This document shows positions 25,761 to 34,598 of a stretch of 39,989 bases of DNA, in pieces; within the stretch, counting starts at the first letter, position 1; each line of letters opens with the position of its first letter. The stretch is from NCBI RefSeq assembly GCF_014117215.1, contig NZ_JACGXS010000017.1, forward strand, positions 1 through 39,989. The letters run 5' to 3'. Position numbers and translations under genes: made by a program. Under the pieces are notes generated by a model. It was not told the origin of the DNA. It made no database searches and saw nothing but the letters and a program-made list of their open reading frames with translations. The DNA comes from Stenotrophomonas tumulicola (GTDB taxonomy: Bacteria > Pseudomonadota > Gammaproteobacteria > Xanthomonadales > Xanthomonadaceae).

Positions 25761-26114
25761 ATGAACAAGAACATCGCCCGCCTGCGTCGCGCCAAGTCGA
25801 CCCGCGCCCACATCCGTGAGCTCGGCGTTGCCCGCCTGTCGGTGCTGCGCACCGGCCAGCACCTGTACGCGCAGGTCTTCACCGCTGACGGCTCCAAGGT
25901 GCTGGCTGCCGCCAACACCACCCAGAGCGACGTCAAGGACGGCCTGAAGAACGGCAAGAATGCCGACGCCGCCGCCAAGGTTGGCCGTATCGTTGCCGAG
26001 CGTGCCAAGGCCGCCGGCATCGAGAAGGTTGCCTTCGATCGTTCGGGTTACCGTTACCATGGCCGCATCAAGGCCCTGGCTGACGCCGCCCGCGAAGCCG
26101 GCCTGCAGTTCTAA
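25761..26114 (+). CDS. rplR: 50S ribosomal protein L18
   Basis: L18 escorts 5S rRNA into the 50S subunit with L5. The ATG at 25761 ([21 protein letters not shown], 117 residues) gives the family length; an in-frame upstream extension is not conserved in type. The core [32 protein letters not shown] is typical. The ribosome site is weak (AGGACAA). It is flanked by gaps of 85 and 160 bases, wider than usual for this operon. Confidence 0.97.
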   Translation: MNKNIARLRRAKSTRAHIRELGVARLSVLRTGQHLYAQVFTADGSKVLAAANTTQSDVKDGLKNGKNADAAAKVGRIVAERAKAAGIEKVAFDRSGYRYHGRIKALADAAREAGLQF

Positions 26115-26121
26115 GGGATAA

Positions 26122-26175
26122 GGAAGGGAGCCTGCGGGCTCCTTTCCGCCTGCTCGCCGGCCAGAGGGTGGCCGG
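26122..26175 (+). terminator. Two hairpins between rplR and rpsE
   Basis: GGAAGGGAGCC (26122-26132), loop TGCG, and GGCTCCTTTCC (26137-26147) form an 11-bp stem with one G-U pair. CCGGCCA (26157-26163) and TGGCCGG (26169-26175) form a perfect 7-bp stem. No T run follows the second, and the first has only TTT inside its arm. Partial attenuation or processing is more likely than full termination. Confidence 0.4.
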
Positions 26176-26274
26176 ACGGTGTCGTTCTTCTGCAACGACG
26201 TGCCGGAACAACGCAACACTCCACAACCATAAGCGGCCCTGAGCCGTACATACTCAAACAACCAAGGAATAGAA

Positions 26275-26817
26275 ATGGCAGAAGAACGTCAGCAGCGGGG
26301 TCGCGATCGCGATCGTAACCGCGAAGAGAAAGTCGACGACGGCATGATCGAGAAGCTGGTCGCGGTCAACCGCGTCAGCAAGACCGTCAAGGGCGGTCGC
26401 CAGTTCACCTTCACCGCACTGACCGTGGTCGGCGATGGCGAAGGCAAGGTCGGTTTCGGTTATGGCAAGGCGCGCGAAGTGCCGGTCGCCATCCAGAAGT
26501 CGATGGAGCAGGCCCGCAAGAACCAGGTCAGCGTCGACCTGAACAACGGTACCTTGTGGCACGTCGTCAAGGACGGTCACGGTGCAGCCCGCGTGTTCAT
26601 GCAGCCGGCTTCGGAAGGTACCGGCGTGATCGCCGGTGGCGCCATGCGTGCCGTGCTGGAAGCGGTTGGCGTGAAGAACGTGCTGGCCAAGGCCACCGGT
26701 TCGCGCAACCCGATCAACCTGGTGCGTGCCACCGTGAAGGGCCTGGCTGCCACGCAGTCGCCGGCTCGCATCGCGGCCAAGCGCGGCAAGAAGGTGGAGG
26801 ATCTGAACCATGGCTAA
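26275..26817 (+). CDS. rpsE: 30S ribosomal protein S5
   Basis: S5 lies at the mRNA entry site and affects fidelity. It has 180 residues (E. coli 167), with an extended charged N terminus [17 protein letters not shown] (near 3-19). The dsRBD-like part has [19 protein letters not shown] and [18 protein letters not shown] (near 59-76); the second domain has GAGTV-like [27 protein letters not shown] precedes the ATG. The stop lies inside rpmD. Confidence 0.98.
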   Translation: MAEERQQRGRDRDRNREEKVDDGMIEKLVAVNRVSKTVKGGRQFTFTALTVVGDGEGKVGFGYGKAREVPVAIQKSMEQARKNQVSVDLNNGTLWHVVKDGHGAARVFMQPASEGTGVIAGGAMRAVLEAVGVKNVLAKATGSRNPINLVRATVKGLAATQSPARIAAKRGKKVEDLNHG

Positions 26818-27001
26818 TGAAACCAACAAGACCGTCAAGGTCCGCCTGGTGCGTGGCCTTCGTGGTGCCCAGTCCCGCCACCGCCTGTCGGTGCGCGCCC
26901 TGGGCCTGAGCAAACTCAACGATGTGCGTGAACTGAAGGACAGCCCGCAGGTTCGCGGCCTGATCAACAAGGTCCACTACCTCGTCAAGGTTGAGGAATA
27001 A
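26810..27001 (+). CDS. rpmD: 50S ribosomal protein L30
   Basis: L30 is a small 50S protein. It has 63 residues, with the family pattern [25 protein letters not shown] and [17 protein letters not shown]. Its ATG is 8 bases inside the end of rpsE in another frame, indicating translational coupling. rplO begins 4 bases after its stop, with GAGGA at the rpmD end acting as the ribosome site for rplO. Confidence 0.97.
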   Translation: MANETNKTVKVRLVRGLRGAQSRHRLSVRALGLSKLNDVRELKDSPQVRGLINKVHYLVKVEE

Positions 27002-27005
27002 TCCA

Positions 27006-27449
27006 ATGACCATGCATCTCAATGAACTGAGCCCGGCACCGGGCGCCCGTACCGAGCGCACCCGCGTCGGTCGTGGCATCGGCTCCGGCCTGGGCAAGAC
27101 CTGCGGCCGTGGCCACAAGGGTTCGTTCGCCCGCAAGGGTGGCGGCAAGATCAAGGCCGGCTTCGAAGGCGGCCAGACCCCGATGCAGCGTCGTCTGCCG
27201 AAGATCGGCTTCCATTCGCCGATCGCCAAGGACACCGCTGAAGTGCTGCTGTACCAGCTGGACAAGCTGCCGGCCGGCGAGATCGACTTCGCTGCCCTGC
27301 GTGCCGCCAAGCTGGTGCCGAGCACCGCCAAGAAGGCCAAGATCGTCGTAAAGGGCGAGCTGACCAAGGCGTACACCCTGAAGGGCATCGCTGCCACGGC
27401 TGGTGCCAAGGCTGCGATCGAAGCTGCCGGCGGCAGCGTAACGGAGTAA
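27006..27449 (+). CDS. rplO: 50S ribosomal protein L15
   Basis: L15 is a late-assembling 50S protein. The ATG at 27006 ([24 protein letters not shown], 147 residues) follows GAGGA at 26993-26997 with 8-base spacing. Another ATG at 27012 would remove two residues and cannot be excluded. The Gly/Arg/Lys-rich N-terminal region [26 protein letters not shown] is the conserved rRNA-threading segment. Confidence 0.96.
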   Translation: MTMHLNELSPAPGARTERTRVGRGIGSGLGKTCGRGHKGSFARKGGGKIKAGFEGGQTPMQRRLPKIGFHSPIAKDTAEVLLYQLDKLPAGEIDFAALRAAKLVPSTAKKAKIVVKGELTKAYTLKGIAATAGAKAAIEAAGGSVTE

Positions 27450-27456
27450 TAGCATC

Positions 27457-28824
27457 ATGGCGCAAGCTGGCATCGGTAACCTCGCGGGCGGGATGGGCAA
27501 GTTCACTGAACTTCGCCAGCGTCTACTGTTCGTCGTCGGGGCTTTGATCGTCTATCGCATCGGCTGCTACGTGCCGGTGCCGGGCGTGAACCCCGATGCC
27601 ATGCTTGCAATGATGCAACAGCAGGGCGGCGGCATCGTGGACATGTTCAACATGTTCTCGGGCGGCGCCCTGCACCGTTTTTCGATCTTCGCGCTGAACG
27701 TCATGCCGTACATCTCGGCGTCGATCGTGATGCAGCTGGCGGTCCACATCTTCCCGGCGCTGAAGGCGCTGCAGAAGGAAGGTGAGTCCGGTCGCCGCAA
27801 GATCACCCAGTATTCGCGCATCGGGGCCGTGCTGTTGGCCGTGGTGCAGGGCGGCAGCATCGCGCTGGCGCTGCAGAACCAGGTGTCCCCGGGCGGTGCG
27901 GCGGTGGTCTATGCGCCGGGCATGGGCTTCGTGCTGACGGCCGTGATCGCGCTGACCGCGGGCACCATGTTCCTGATGTGGGTTGGCGAGCAGGTCACCG
28001 AACGCGGCATCGGCAACGGTGTGTCGCTGATCATCTTCGCCGGCATCGTGGCTGGCCTGCCGGGCGCGGTCATCCAGACCTTCGACGCCTACCGCGACGG
28101 CAACATCCAGTTCATCCAGCTGCTGCTGATCGCGCTGGTGGTGTTGGCCTTCACCTTCTTCGTGGTGTTCGTCGAGCGCGGCCAGCGCCGCATCACGGTG
28201 AACTACGCGCGCCGCCAGGGTGGCCGCAATGCGTACATGAACCAGACCTCGTTCCTGCCGCTGAAGCTCAACATGGCGGGCGTGATCCCGGCGATCTTCG
28301 CTTCCAGCCTGCTGGCCTTCCCGGCGACGCTGGCCATGTGGTCCGGCCAGGCCGCCAACCAGAGCACCACCGGCCAGCTGCTGCAGAAGATCGCCAATGC
28401 ACTGGGCCCGGGTGAGCCGCTGCACATGATCGTCTTCGCGGGCCTGATCACCGGTTTTGCGTTCTTCTATACCGCGCTGGTGTTCAATTCGCAGGAAACC
28501 GCCGACAACCTGAAGAAGTCGGGCGCGCTGATCCCGGGTATCCGTCCGGGCAAGGCCACCGCCGATTACGTCGATGCGGTGCTGACGCGCCTCACCGCGG
28601 CCGGTTCGGCTTACCTGGTGATCGTCTGCCTGCTGCCGGAACTGATGCGCACCCAGCTGAATGCGTCGTTCTACTTTGGCGGCACCTCGCTGCTGATCGT
28701 GGTGGTGGTGGTGATGGACTTCATTGCCCAGGTGCAGGCGCACCTGATGTCGCACCAGTACGAAAGCCTTCTGAAGAAGGCGAACCTGAAGGGTGGCAAT
28801 CGCGGCGGCTTTGCCCGCAACTGA
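27457..28824 (+). CDS. secY: Preprotein translocase subunit SecY
   Basis: SecY is the inner-membrane protein-conducting channel. The product has 455 residues (E. coli 443) and ten hydrophobic segments. The N-terminal region [25 protein letters not shown] and plug region follow the family, as do the cytoplasmic-loop sequence [20 protein letters not shown] (near 230-249) and the second-half [13 protein letters not shown]. It ends the spc block. The conserved small gene rpmJ, which often follows secY, is not in the 361 bases after it. Confidence 0.98.
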   Translation: MAQAGIGNLAGGMGKFTELRQRLLFVVGALIVYRIGCYVPVPGVNPDAMLAMMQQQGGGIVDMFNMFSGGALHRFSIFALNVMPYISASIVMQLAVHIFPALKALQKEGESGRRKITQYSRIGAVLLAVVQGGSIALALQNQVSPGGAAVVYAPGMGFVLTAVIALTAGTMFLMWVGEQVTERGIGNGVSLIIFAGIVAGLPGAVIQTFDAYRDGNIQFIQLLLIALVVLAFTFFVVFVERGQRRITVNYARRQGGRNAYMNQTSFLPLKLNMAGVIPAIFASSLLAFPATLAMWSGQAANQSTTGQLLQKIANALGPGEPLHMIVFAGLITGFAFFYTALVFNSQETADNLKKSGALIPGIRPGKATADYVDAVLTRLTAAGSAYLVIVCLLPELMRTQLNASFYFGGTSLLIVVVVVMDFIAQVQAHLMSHQYESLLKKANLKGGNRGGFARN

Positions 28825-28938
28825 TTGCCCTGTTACACTATCGTCTTCCTGCTGTGATGGTCCTCCGCTTCGCGGACCTGGCCATCCAAAGAAGGGCGGC
28901 CCCCGCAGCGGTTCCGGGTGGGGGTGAGATCAGGTGGT

Positions 28939-29066
28939 CCCGCGCAGGAGTAGCGCGGGCGGCCACGGAAGCAGACCTCCGGGTGTGCCTTCCGCGTCCA
29001 ACCCGATCCGGCGCCGGAGCCTGGGCACACTCCCCAGGCCGGGTTCATGAAACCTCCAAGGTTTCA
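28939..29066 (+). other. Hairpin cluster after secY, upstream of the alpha operon
   Basis: The 361-base gap 28825-29185 has no credible gene. Perfect stems are CCCGCGC/GCGCGGG (28939-28945 with 28953-28959), the 12-base palindrome TCCGGCGCCGGA (29007-29018), GCCTGGG/CCCAGGC (29019-29025 with 29033-29039) and TGAAACCT/AGGTTTCA (29048-29055 with 29059-29066). They precede the predicted alpha promoter, so they would lie in the secY 3' region and may end or trim the spc transcript. No T run follows any of them. Confidence 0.5.
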
Positions 29067-29071
29067 CGGGC

Positions 29072-29100
29072 TTCCCAGTAAACCGGAACCTTGTTAGTAT
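29072..29100 (+). promoter_or_regulatory. Promoter of the alpha operon (extended -10)
   Basis: TTCCCA (29072-29077, 4 of 6 consensus), a 17-base spacer, and TAGTAT (29095-29100), with TGT directly before the -10, fit an extended -10 promoter. The start near 29107 leaves a leader of about 80 bases that includes six T (29112-29117) and a small ATCC/GGAT hairpin (29123-29134). S4 represses this operon through the leader in E. coli; no equivalent structure could be assigned by eye. Confidence 0.6.
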
Positions 29101-29185
29101 CACTGGTTCACTTTTTTGATCCATCCTGCCGGATTGGCGCGCCCGTGGTGCGCTGTCGGCCATCACTCAGCTGGAGAACCGCGTC

Positions 29186-29542
29186 ATGGCGCGTATTGCA
29201 GGCGTCAACCTGCCAGCCCAGAAGCATGTCTGGGTCGGGTTGCAAAGCATTTACGGCATCGGCCGTACCCGTTCGAAGAAGGTCTGCGAAGTCGCAGGCG
29301 TTGCTTCGACCACCAAGATCCGCGATCTGTCGGAGCCGGAAATCGAGCGCCTGCGCGCCGAAGTCGGCAAGTACATCGTGGAAGGCGATCTGCGCCGTGA
29401 AATCGGTATTGCGATCAAGCGCCTGATGGACCTGGGCTGCTACCGCGGTCTGCGTCACCGTCGCGGCCTGCCGCTGCGTGGCCAGCGTACCCGTACCAAC
29501 GCCCGCACCCGCAAGGGTCCGCGCAAGGCGATCAGGAAGTAA
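29186..29542 (+). CDS. rpsM: 30S ribosomal protein S13
   Basis: S13 forms head bridges to the 50S subunit and touches P-site tRNA. It has 118 residues, [20 protein letters not shown] at the start. The helical domain has [17 protein letters not shown], and the C-terminal tail [22 protein letters not shown] is basic, as usual. GGAGAA precedes the ATG. It is the first gene of the alpha operon; rpsK begins 11 bases after its stop. Confidence 0.98.
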   Translation: MARIAGVNLPAQKHVWVGLQSIYGIGRTRSKKVCEVAGVASTTKIRDLSEPEIERLRAEVGKYIVEGDLRREIGIAIKRLMDLGCYRGLRHRRGLPLRGQRTRTNARTRKGPRKAIRK

Positions 29543-29553
29543 GGGACCTATAA

Positions 29554-29943
29554 ATGGCTAAGCCCGCTGCTAAGACCAAGAAGAAGATCAAGCGCGTCAT
29601 CACTGATGGCGTTGCCCACGTCCACGCTTCTTTCAACAACACCATCGTGACCATCACCGATCGCCAGGGCAACGCCCTGTCGTGGGCGACCTCCGGTGGC
29701 GCCGGCTTCCGCGGTTCGCGCAAGTCGACCCCGTTCGCTGCCCAGGTTGCCGCCGAGAAGGCCGGCCGTGCTGCGCTCGACTACGGCGTGAAGTCGCTGG
29801 AAGTCCGCATCAAGGGCCCGGGTCCGGGTCGTGAGTCCGCCGTTCGTTCGTTGAACAACGTCGGTTACAAGATCACCAACATCATCGACGTGACGCCAAT
29901 CCCGCACAACGGGTGCCGTCCGCCGAAGAAGCGTCGCGTCTAA
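29554..29943 (+). CDS. rpsK: 30S ribosomal protein S11
   Basis: S11 lies on the 30S platform near the E-site codon. It has 129 residues. The start is [22 protein letters not shown]. Conserved portions are [21 protein letters not shown] (near 26-46) and the end [18 protein letters not shown]. It lies between rpsM and rpsD with gaps of 11 and 14 bases. Confidence 0.98.
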   Translation: MAKPAAKTKKKIKRVITDGVAHVHASFNNTIVTITDRQGNALSWATSGGAGFRGSRKSTPFAAQVAAEKAGRAALDYGVKSLEVRIKGPGPGRESAVRSLNNVGYKITNIIDVTPIPHNGCRPPKKRRV

Positions 29944-29957
29944 GGGAGCGATAAGAA

Positions 29958-30587
29958 ATGGCTCGTTATATCGGTCCTACCTGTAAGCTCGCCCGCCGCG
30001 AAGGCGCCGACCTTTCCCTCAAGAGCCCGGCGCGTGCGCTGGACTCCAAGTGCAAGCTGGAGCAGAAGCCCGGCCAGCATGGCGCAACCGCCCGCAAGGG
30101 CAAGTTGTCCGATTACGCCACCCAGCTGCGTGAAAAGCAGAAGGTCAAGCGTATCTACGGCCTGCTGGAGCGTCAGTTCCGCAACTACTACAAGAAGGCC
30201 TCGACCAAGAAGGGCAACACCGGCGAGAACCTGCTGCAGTTGTTGGAAACCCGCCTGGACAACGTCGTCTATCGCATGGGCTTCGCCGTTACCCGTCCGG
30301 CTGCCCGTCAGCTCGTTTCGCACCGCGGTGTGACCGTCAACGGCAAGTCCGTGAACCTGGCTTCGTACCAGGTCAAGGCCGGTGACGCGATTGCTCTGTC
30401 GGAAAAGGCTGCCAAGCAGCTGCGCGTTCAGGAAGCCCTGACCGTTGCTGCCCAGCACGACATGAGCCCGTCGTGGGTTGAAGTTGATTCCGGCAAGTTC
30501 GCCGGCATCTTCAAGGCCGTGCCGGATCGTGCCGACCTGCCTGCGGATATCAACGAAGCGCTGATCGTCGAGCTGTATTCGAAGTAA
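29958..30587 (+). CDS. rpsD: 30S ribosomal protein S4
   Basis: S4 starts 30S assembly on the 5' domain of 16S rRNA, and in E. coli represses the alpha operon. It has 209 residues. An S4 RNA-binding domain with [34 protein letters not shown] lies near 95-128. The N-terminal region [17 protein letters not shown] is of the proteobacterial zinc-free type. A hairpin is found in the gap to rpoA. Confidence 0.98.
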   Translation: MARYIGPTCKLARREGADLSLKSPARALDSKCKLEQKPGQHGATARKGKLSDYATQLREKQKVKRIYGLLERQFRNYYKKASTKKGNTGENLLQLLETRLDNVVYRMGFAVTRPAARQLVSHRGVTVNGKSVNLASYQVKAGDAIALSEKAAKQLRVQEALTVAAQHDMSPSWVEVDSGKFAGIFKAVPDRADLPADINEALIVELYSK

Positions 30588-30601
30588 TTCACATTGGAGA
30601 G

Positions 30602-30621
30602 CCCCCGGCGACGGCCGGGGG
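30602..30621 (+). terminator. Hairpin between rpsD and rpoA
   Basis: CCCCCGGC (30602-30609), loop GACG, and GCCGGGGG (30614-30621) form a perfect 8-bp stem in the 55-base gap. There is no T run. It could limit read-through or processing, or stabilise the 3' side of the ribosomal-protein mRNA relative to rpoA. Confidence 0.5.
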
Positions 30622-30642
30622 TTCACTAGGAGAACCCGCAAC

Positions 30643-31641
30643 ATGACGGTTACCGCCAACCAGGTTCTGCGTCCTCGCGGTCCGCAGATCGAACGTCTTA
30701 CCGACACCCGCGCCAAGGTCGTCATCGAGCCCTTGGAACGTGGTTATGGGCATACGCTGGGCAACGCCCTGCGTCGCGTGCTGCTGTCGTCCATCCCGGG
30801 CTTCGCCATCACGGAAGTCGAAATCGACGGCGTGTTGCATGAGTACACCACGGTCGAAGGTCTGCAGGAGGACGTGCTCGAAGTCCTGCTCAACCTGAAG
30901 GACGTGGCCATCCGTATGCACTCCGGCGACAGCGCCACCCTGTCCCTGTCCAAGCAGGGCCCGGGCGTCGTCACCGCTGCCGACATCAAGGTCGATCACA
31001 ACGTGGAGGTCCTCAACGGCGACCACGTGATCTGCAACCTGACCAAGGATACGGCAGTCAACATGCGTCTGAAGATCGAACGCGGTTTCGGCTACCAGCC
31101 GGCAGCTGCGCGTCGTCGTCCGGACGAAGAAACCCGTGCCATCGGCCGCCTGGTCCTGGATGCCTCGTTCTCGCCGGTCCGCCGCGTCGCCTATGCCGTG
31201 GAAGCGGCCCGCGTCGAGCAGCGTACCGACCTGGACAAGCTGGTCATCGATATCGAGACCAACGGCACCATCGACGCCGAGGAAGCCGTGCGCACCGCCG
31301 CCGACATCCTCAGCGACCAGCTGTCGGTGTTCGGTGACTTCACCCACCGCGATCGCGGTGCAGCCAAGCCGGCCAACAACGGCGTGGATCCGGTGCTGCT
31401 GCGCCCGATCGACGACCTGGAACTGACCGTGCGTTCGGCCAACTGCCTCAAGGCGGAAAGCATCTATTACATCGGCGATCTGATCCAGAAGACCGAAGTG
31501 GAGCTGCTGAAGACCCCGAACCTGGGCAAGAAGTCGCTCACCGAGATCAAGGAAGTGCTGGCCCAGCGTGGCCTGTCGCTTGGCATGAAGCTGGAGAACT
31601 GGCCGCCGGCCGGCGTCGCCAGCCACGGCATGCTGGGCTGA
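30643..31641 (+). CDS. rpoA: DNA-directed RNA polymerase subunit alpha
   Basis: Alpha dimerises to start assembly of RNA polymerase and touches upstream DNA and activators. It has 332 residues. The N-terminal dimer domain (to about 235) includes [22 protein letters not shown], and a linker leads to the C-terminal domain with [20 protein letters not shown], in which Arg264 is the equivalent of the E. coli DNA-contact Arg265. AGGAGAA precedes the ATG. rplQ follows 197 bases later. Confidence 0.99.
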   Translation: MTVTANQVLRPRGPQIERLTDTRAKVVIEPLERGYGHTLGNALRRVLLSSIPGFAITEVEIDGVLHEYTTVEGLQEDVLEVLLNLKDVAIRMHSGDSATLSLSKQGPGVVTAADIKVDHNVEVLNGDHVICNLTKDTAVNMRLKIERGFGYQPAAARRRPDEETRAIGRLVLDASFSPVRRVAYAVEAARVEQRTDLDKLVIDIETNGTIDAEEAVRTAADILSDQLSVFGDFTHRDRGAAKPANNGVDPVLLRPIDDLELTVRSANCLKAESIYYIGDLIQKTEVELLKTPNLGKKSLTEIKEVLAQRGLSLGMKLENWPPAGVASHGMLG

Positions 31642-31663
31642 TTAAGCCTTCCTGCAAGACCGC

Positions 31664-31691
31664 ATGGCCCCGTCGGCAACGACGGGGCCAT
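31664..31691 (+). terminator. Strong hairpin between rpoA and rplQ
   Basis: ATGGCCCCGTCG (31664-31675), loop GCAA, and CGACGGGGCCAT (31680-31691) form a perfect 12-bp stem. Only TGC follows, so termination would be weak. The remaining bases up to rplQ contain small repeats (GACGA/TCGTC) but nothing I can name. Confidence 0.55.
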
Positions 31692-31838
31692 TGCACCAAG
31701 GCAACACCGCCACGACGAACGCAGGTTCGCGGGCAGGTCGTCCAGGATGGATGACCAGGACCAACCGCAGTCCGCGCAGCAACGCCATGACGGCGACAAC
31801 GATCCCCAAAGCCTCATCATTGCAAAGGAACCATCACC

Positions 31839-32225
31839 ATGCGCCACCAGAAATCCGGCCGTAAGTTCAGCCGTACCAGCGCCCATCGCGAAGCGATGTT
31901 CAAGAACATGGCCGCGTCGCTGTTCAAGCACGAGCTGATCAAGACCACCCTGCCGAAGGCCAAGGAACTGCGCCGCGTCGCCGAGCCGCTGATCACCCTG
32001 GCCAAGGTCGACTCCGTCGCCAACCGTCGCCTGGCGTTCGCCCGCCTGCGTGACAATGAAGCCGTCGGCAACCTGTTCACCATCCTGGGCCCGCGTTATG
32101 CGTCGCGTCCGGGTGGTTACCTGCGCCTGCTGAAGTGCGGCTTCCGCGCTGGCGACAATGCGCCGATGGCCTACGTCGAGCTGGTCGACCGTCCGGCTGT
32201 CGTTGCCGAGGAAGTGGCCGAGTAA
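31839..32225 (+). CDS. rplQ: 50S ribosomal protein L17
   Basis: L17 is an assembly and tunnel-exit protein. It has 128 residues, starting with the family N terminus [21 protein letters not shown]. The segment [29 protein letters not shown] near 28-56 is conserved. AAAGGAA precedes the ATG. It is the last gene of the alpha operon and is followed by a good terminator. Confidence 0.98.
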   Translation: MRHQKSGRKFSRTSAHREAMFKNMAASLFKHELIKTTLPKAKELRRVAEPLITLAKVDSVANRRLAFARLRDNEAVGNLFTILGPRYASRPGGYLRLLKCGFRAGDNAPMAYVELVDRPAVVAEEVAE

Positions 32226-32252
32226 TCGGACCGCATCGCGCAATACCGTCAG

Positions 32253-32277
32253 AAGCCCGGCCTCGCGCCGGGCTTTT
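32253..32277 (+). terminator. Intrinsic terminator of the alpha operon
   Basis: AAGCCCGGC (32253-32261), loop CTCGC, and GCCGGGCTT (32267-32275) form a perfect 9-bp stem merging into TTTT (32274-32277). It lies 27 bases after the rplQ stop. Confidence 0.85.
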
Positions 32278-32293
32278 GCGTTTCCGCTGCGCT

Positions 32294-32316
32294 CGCCGGG
32301 CATGGCCCGGCGCTAC
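32294..32316 (-). repeat. SMAG-type GTAG palindrome, reverse orientation
   Basis: CGCCGGGC, loop ATG, and GCCCGGCG (32294-32301 with 32305-32312) are followed by CTAC (32313-32316). Read on the - strand it is GTAG plus a perfect 8-bp stem-loop, identical over all 23 bases to the copy at 39922-39944. It abuts the tandem array that begins at 32316. Confidence 0.8.
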
Positions 32317-32459
32317 CCACAACCCGCACCGTTCAGACAGGCGTGCCGTGTCGCGGTTCGAAACCCACAACCCGCACCGTTCAGACAGGCGTGCCGTGTC
32401 GCGGTTCGAAACCCACAACCCGCACCGTTCCGACAGGCGTGCCGTGTCGTGGTTCGAAT
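32316..32459. repeat. Three tandem copies of a 48-base repeat
   Basis: Units at 32316-32363 and 32364-32411 are identical. The unit at 32412-32459 differs at three positions (A to C, C to T, and the last base). Each unit begins CCCACAACCCGCACCG and ends GTGTCGYGGTTCGAAW, and contains the self-complementary TTCGAA. The 284-base gap between rplQ and dsbB therefore holds terminator, SMAG and this array. Near-identity of copies indicates recent amplification. I do not recognise the unit. Because 48 is divisible by three, open frames run through it, but none looks like a protein. Confidence 0.9.
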
Positions 32460-32509
32460 GGCGCCCGCTGTCGGTTACGCTTGGTGCCTGATCCGTTCGA
32501 GCGTTCCCG

Positions 32510-33028
32510 ATGAATCCGTTCCGTTGGCCGTTCCGCGCCCAGTTCCTGCTGGGTTTCCTGATCTGCGCTGGCCTGCTGGCTTACGCCATTTTCCTGCAGT
32601 TGGAGATGGGCCTGGAGCCGTGTCCGCTGTGCATCTTCCAGCGGCTGGCATTTGCCGCCCTGGGGCTGCTGTTCCTGATCGGGGCCCTGCATGGCCCGTC
32701 CAACCGGTCCGGGCGCATCACCTACGGCGTGCTGGCTTTCGTCGCCGCTGCGGTCGGCGTTGGCATCGCGGCGCGCCACGTGTACGTGCAGATGCTGCCG
32801 CCGGAGTTCGGCTCCACCTGTGGCCCCCCGTTGAGCTTCCTCAGCGAGACCATGGGGCCGTTTGAAGTGTTCCGTACCGTGCTCACCGGCACCGGCAACT
32901 GCGGCAACATCGACTGGACCTTCCTCGGCCTGACCATGCCGATGTGGTCGCTGGCATGGTTCGTGCTGTTGGCTGCCTGGGCGCTGCTGGTATCGTTGCG
33001 TCGCATTCGCGGCGGCAGCCGCCGCTGA
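32510..33028 (+). CDS. dsbB: Disulfide bond formation protein B (DsbB)
   Basis: DsbB is the inner-membrane protein that re-oxidises periplasmic DsbA and passes electrons to quinone. It has 172 residues and four membrane helices (about 8-29, 42-60, 69-87 and 143-163). The first periplasmic loop has the CPLC pair Cys38/Cys41. The second has Cys104 (GSTCGPP) and Cys131 (GNCGNIDW). All four redox cysteines are present. The gene stands alone, with a SMAG element in the same orientation on each side; no clear promoter or ribosome site was found. Confidence 0.95.
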   Translation: MNPFRWPFRAQFLLGFLICAGLLAYAIFLQLEMGLEPCPLCIFQRLAFAALGLLFLIGALHGPSNRSGRITYGVLAFVAAAVGVGIAARHVYVQMLPPEFGSTCGPPLSFLSETMGPFEVFRTVLTGTGNCGNIDWTFLGLTMPMWSLAWFVLLAAWALLVSLRRIRGGSRR

Positions 33029-33048
33029 TCCGCCTGAATCGCCCTGTC

Positions 33049-33071
33049 CGCTGAGCGTGGCTCGGCGCTAC
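33049..33071 (-). repeat. Diverged SMAG-type palindrome after dsbB
   Basis: CGCTGAGC (33049-33056), loop GTG, and GCTCGGCG (33060-33067) form an 8-bp stem with one G-U pair, followed by CTAC (33068-33071), the - strand GTAG. It begins 21 bases after the dsbB stop and lies in the leader of the DAHP synthase gene. The GTG in the loop could be mistaken for that gene's start. Confidence 0.65.
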
Positions 33072-33095
33072 TCCCTGCATTTCCTGGTAACCGCC

Positions 33096-34475
33096 ATGTC
33101 CGTCGTTGATGCTTCCCAGCCCCCCGCCATGCTGCTGCCTGCCGACTGGTCGCCGGAGAGCTGGCGGGGCAAGCCGGCGCTGCAGATGCCGACCTATCCG
33201 GATCCGATCGCCCTGGAGGCGACCCTGCACGAGTTGAAACGGCTGCCCCCGCTGGTGACCTCCTGGGAGATCCTTGCGCTCAAGGAGCAGTTGGCCGACG
33301 CGCAGGAGGGCAAGCGTTTCCTGCTGCAGGGGGGCGACTGCGCGGAGAATTTCAGCGACTGCGAATCGGGGATGATCTCCAACCGGCTCAAGGTGCTGTT
33401 GCAGATGAGCCTGGTGCTGGTGCATGGAATGCGCAAGCCGGTGATCCGCGTTGGGCGGTTCGCTGGCCAGTACGCCAAGCCGCGTTCGGCGGACACCGAG
33501 ACGCGCGATGGCGTGACCCTGCCCAGCTACCGCGGCGACGTGGTCAACGCGCCTGCGTTCACCGAGGCAGCACGGATGCCGGATCCGCGTCGCATGCTGC
33601 AGGCGCATGCGCACTCGGCGATGACCATGAATTTCGTGCGTGCGCTGATCGATGGCGGCTTCGCTGACCTGCACCATCCCGAATACTGGAACCTGGAGTG
33701 GGTGCGGCATTCGCCGCTGGCTGCCGAATACCAGAAGATGGTCAGCTCCATCGAGGAGTCGGTGCGTTTCATGGAAACCATCTCCGGCTCACGGGTGCAC
33801 AACCTGAAACGGGTGGATTTCTACACCTCGCATGAGGCGCTGCTGCTGCCCTACGAACAGGCCCTGACCCGCCAGGTGCCGCGCCAGCAGGGCTGGCTCA
33901 ACCTGAGTACCCACTACCCGTGGATCGGCATGCGTACGGCGGCGCTGGACGGCGCGCACGTGGAGTACCTGCGTGGCGTGCGCAATCCCATCGCGATCAA
34001 GGTGGGGCCTTCGGTGCTGCCGGACCAGTTGCTGCGGTTGATGGACGTGTTGAATCCGCAGAACGAGCCCGGTCGCCTGACCTTCATCCATCGCATGGGC
34101 GCGGCGCACATCGCCGACAAGCTGCCGCCGCTGCTCGATGCGGTGAAGCGTGATGGACGCGGGGTGCTGTGGGTATGCGACGCGATGCATGGCAATACCG
34201 AGAGCACCCGCAACGGTTACAAGACCCGCCGCTTCGACAACGTCCGTGGTGAGGTGGAAATGTCCTTCGACCTGCATGCGGCGGCGGGAACACGGCTGGG
34301 CGGCGTGCATCTGGAGCTGACCGGTGAAGATGTCACCGAATGCACCGGCGGCGCACGTGAGCTCACCGAGCGCGACCTGGAGCGCGCGTACCACTCCACG
34401 GTGGATCCGCGGCTGAATTACGAGCAGTCGCTGGAGATCGCCATGGCGATCGTGCGCAAGCAGGGCGCGGCGTAA
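33096..34475 (+). CDS. Class II (plant-type) 3-deoxy-7-phosphoheptulonate synthase
   Basis: This enzyme joins phosphoenolpyruvate and erythrose 4-phosphate to DAHP, the first step of aromatic amino acid synthesis. It is the type II family, not the AroF/G/H type of E. coli. Starting at the ATG 33096 (MSVVDASQPPAMLLPADWSPESW) gives 459 residues, the family length. A GTG at 33057 lies inside a SMAG hairpin and is rejected. Motifs are QGGDCAENF with metal-binding Cys82, GRFAGQYAKPRSA near 120-132, KVGPS near 302-306, HRMG near 332-335, CDAMHGNT near 361-368 and GVHLELTGEDVTEC near 403-416. Confidence 0.95.
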   Translation: MSVVDASQPPAMLLPADWSPESWRGKPALQMPTYPDPIALEATLHELKRLPPLVTSWEILALKEQLADAQEGKRFLLQGGDCAENFSDCESGMISNRLKVLLQMSLVLVHGMRKPVIRVGRFAGQYAKPRSADTETRDGVTLPSYRGDVVNAPAFTEAARMPDPRRMLQAHAHSAMTMNFVRALIDGGFADLHHPEYWNLEWVRHSPLAAEYQKMVSSIEESVRFMETISGSRVHNLKRVDFYTSHEALLLPYEQALTRQVPRQQGWLNLSTHYPWIGMRTAALDGAHVEYLRGVRNPIAIKVGPSVLPDQLLRLMDVLNPQNEPGRLTFIHRMGAAHIADKLPPLLDAVKRDGRGVLWVCDAMHGNTESTRNGYKTRRFDNVRGEVEMSFDLHAAAGTRLGGVHLELTGEDVTECTGGARELTERDLERAYHSTVDPRLNYEQSLEIAMAIVRKQGAA

Positions 34476-34494
34476 CCGCAGGCCGAAGCGGCGG

Positions 34495-34518
34495 GTCCCT
34501 TTCCCAAGGGAAGGGGAT
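34495..34518 (+). terminator. Hairpin after the DAHP synthase gene
   Basis: CCCTTTCC (34497-34504), loop CAAG, and GGAAGGGG (34509-34516) form an 8-bp stem with one G-U pair, extended by T-A and G-U at its base. Only CTGTCCCTCT follows. It is a probable weak terminator before the next gene. Confidence 0.45.
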
Positions 34519-34598
34519 CTGTCCCTCTCCATGACGCGCTGCTCATTGGACCTGCGCCACGCTATGTCCTTTGGCTGCAGCCAGAGGAGCAGGACGAC

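Noticed and set aside
32316..32459. CRISPR array
   Set aside because: The units are directly adjacent with no spacers, and no cas genes are near.
32440..32460. tRNA-like GGTTCGAA in the tandem repeat
   Set aside because: It looks like a T arm, but no acceptor or anticodon stems can be formed around it.
32158..32865. A + strand frame reading through the 48-base repeats into dsbB in another frame
   Set aside because: It stays open only because the unit length is a multiple of three. Its product repeats an NPQPAPFRQACRV motif and then reads out of frame with dsbB.
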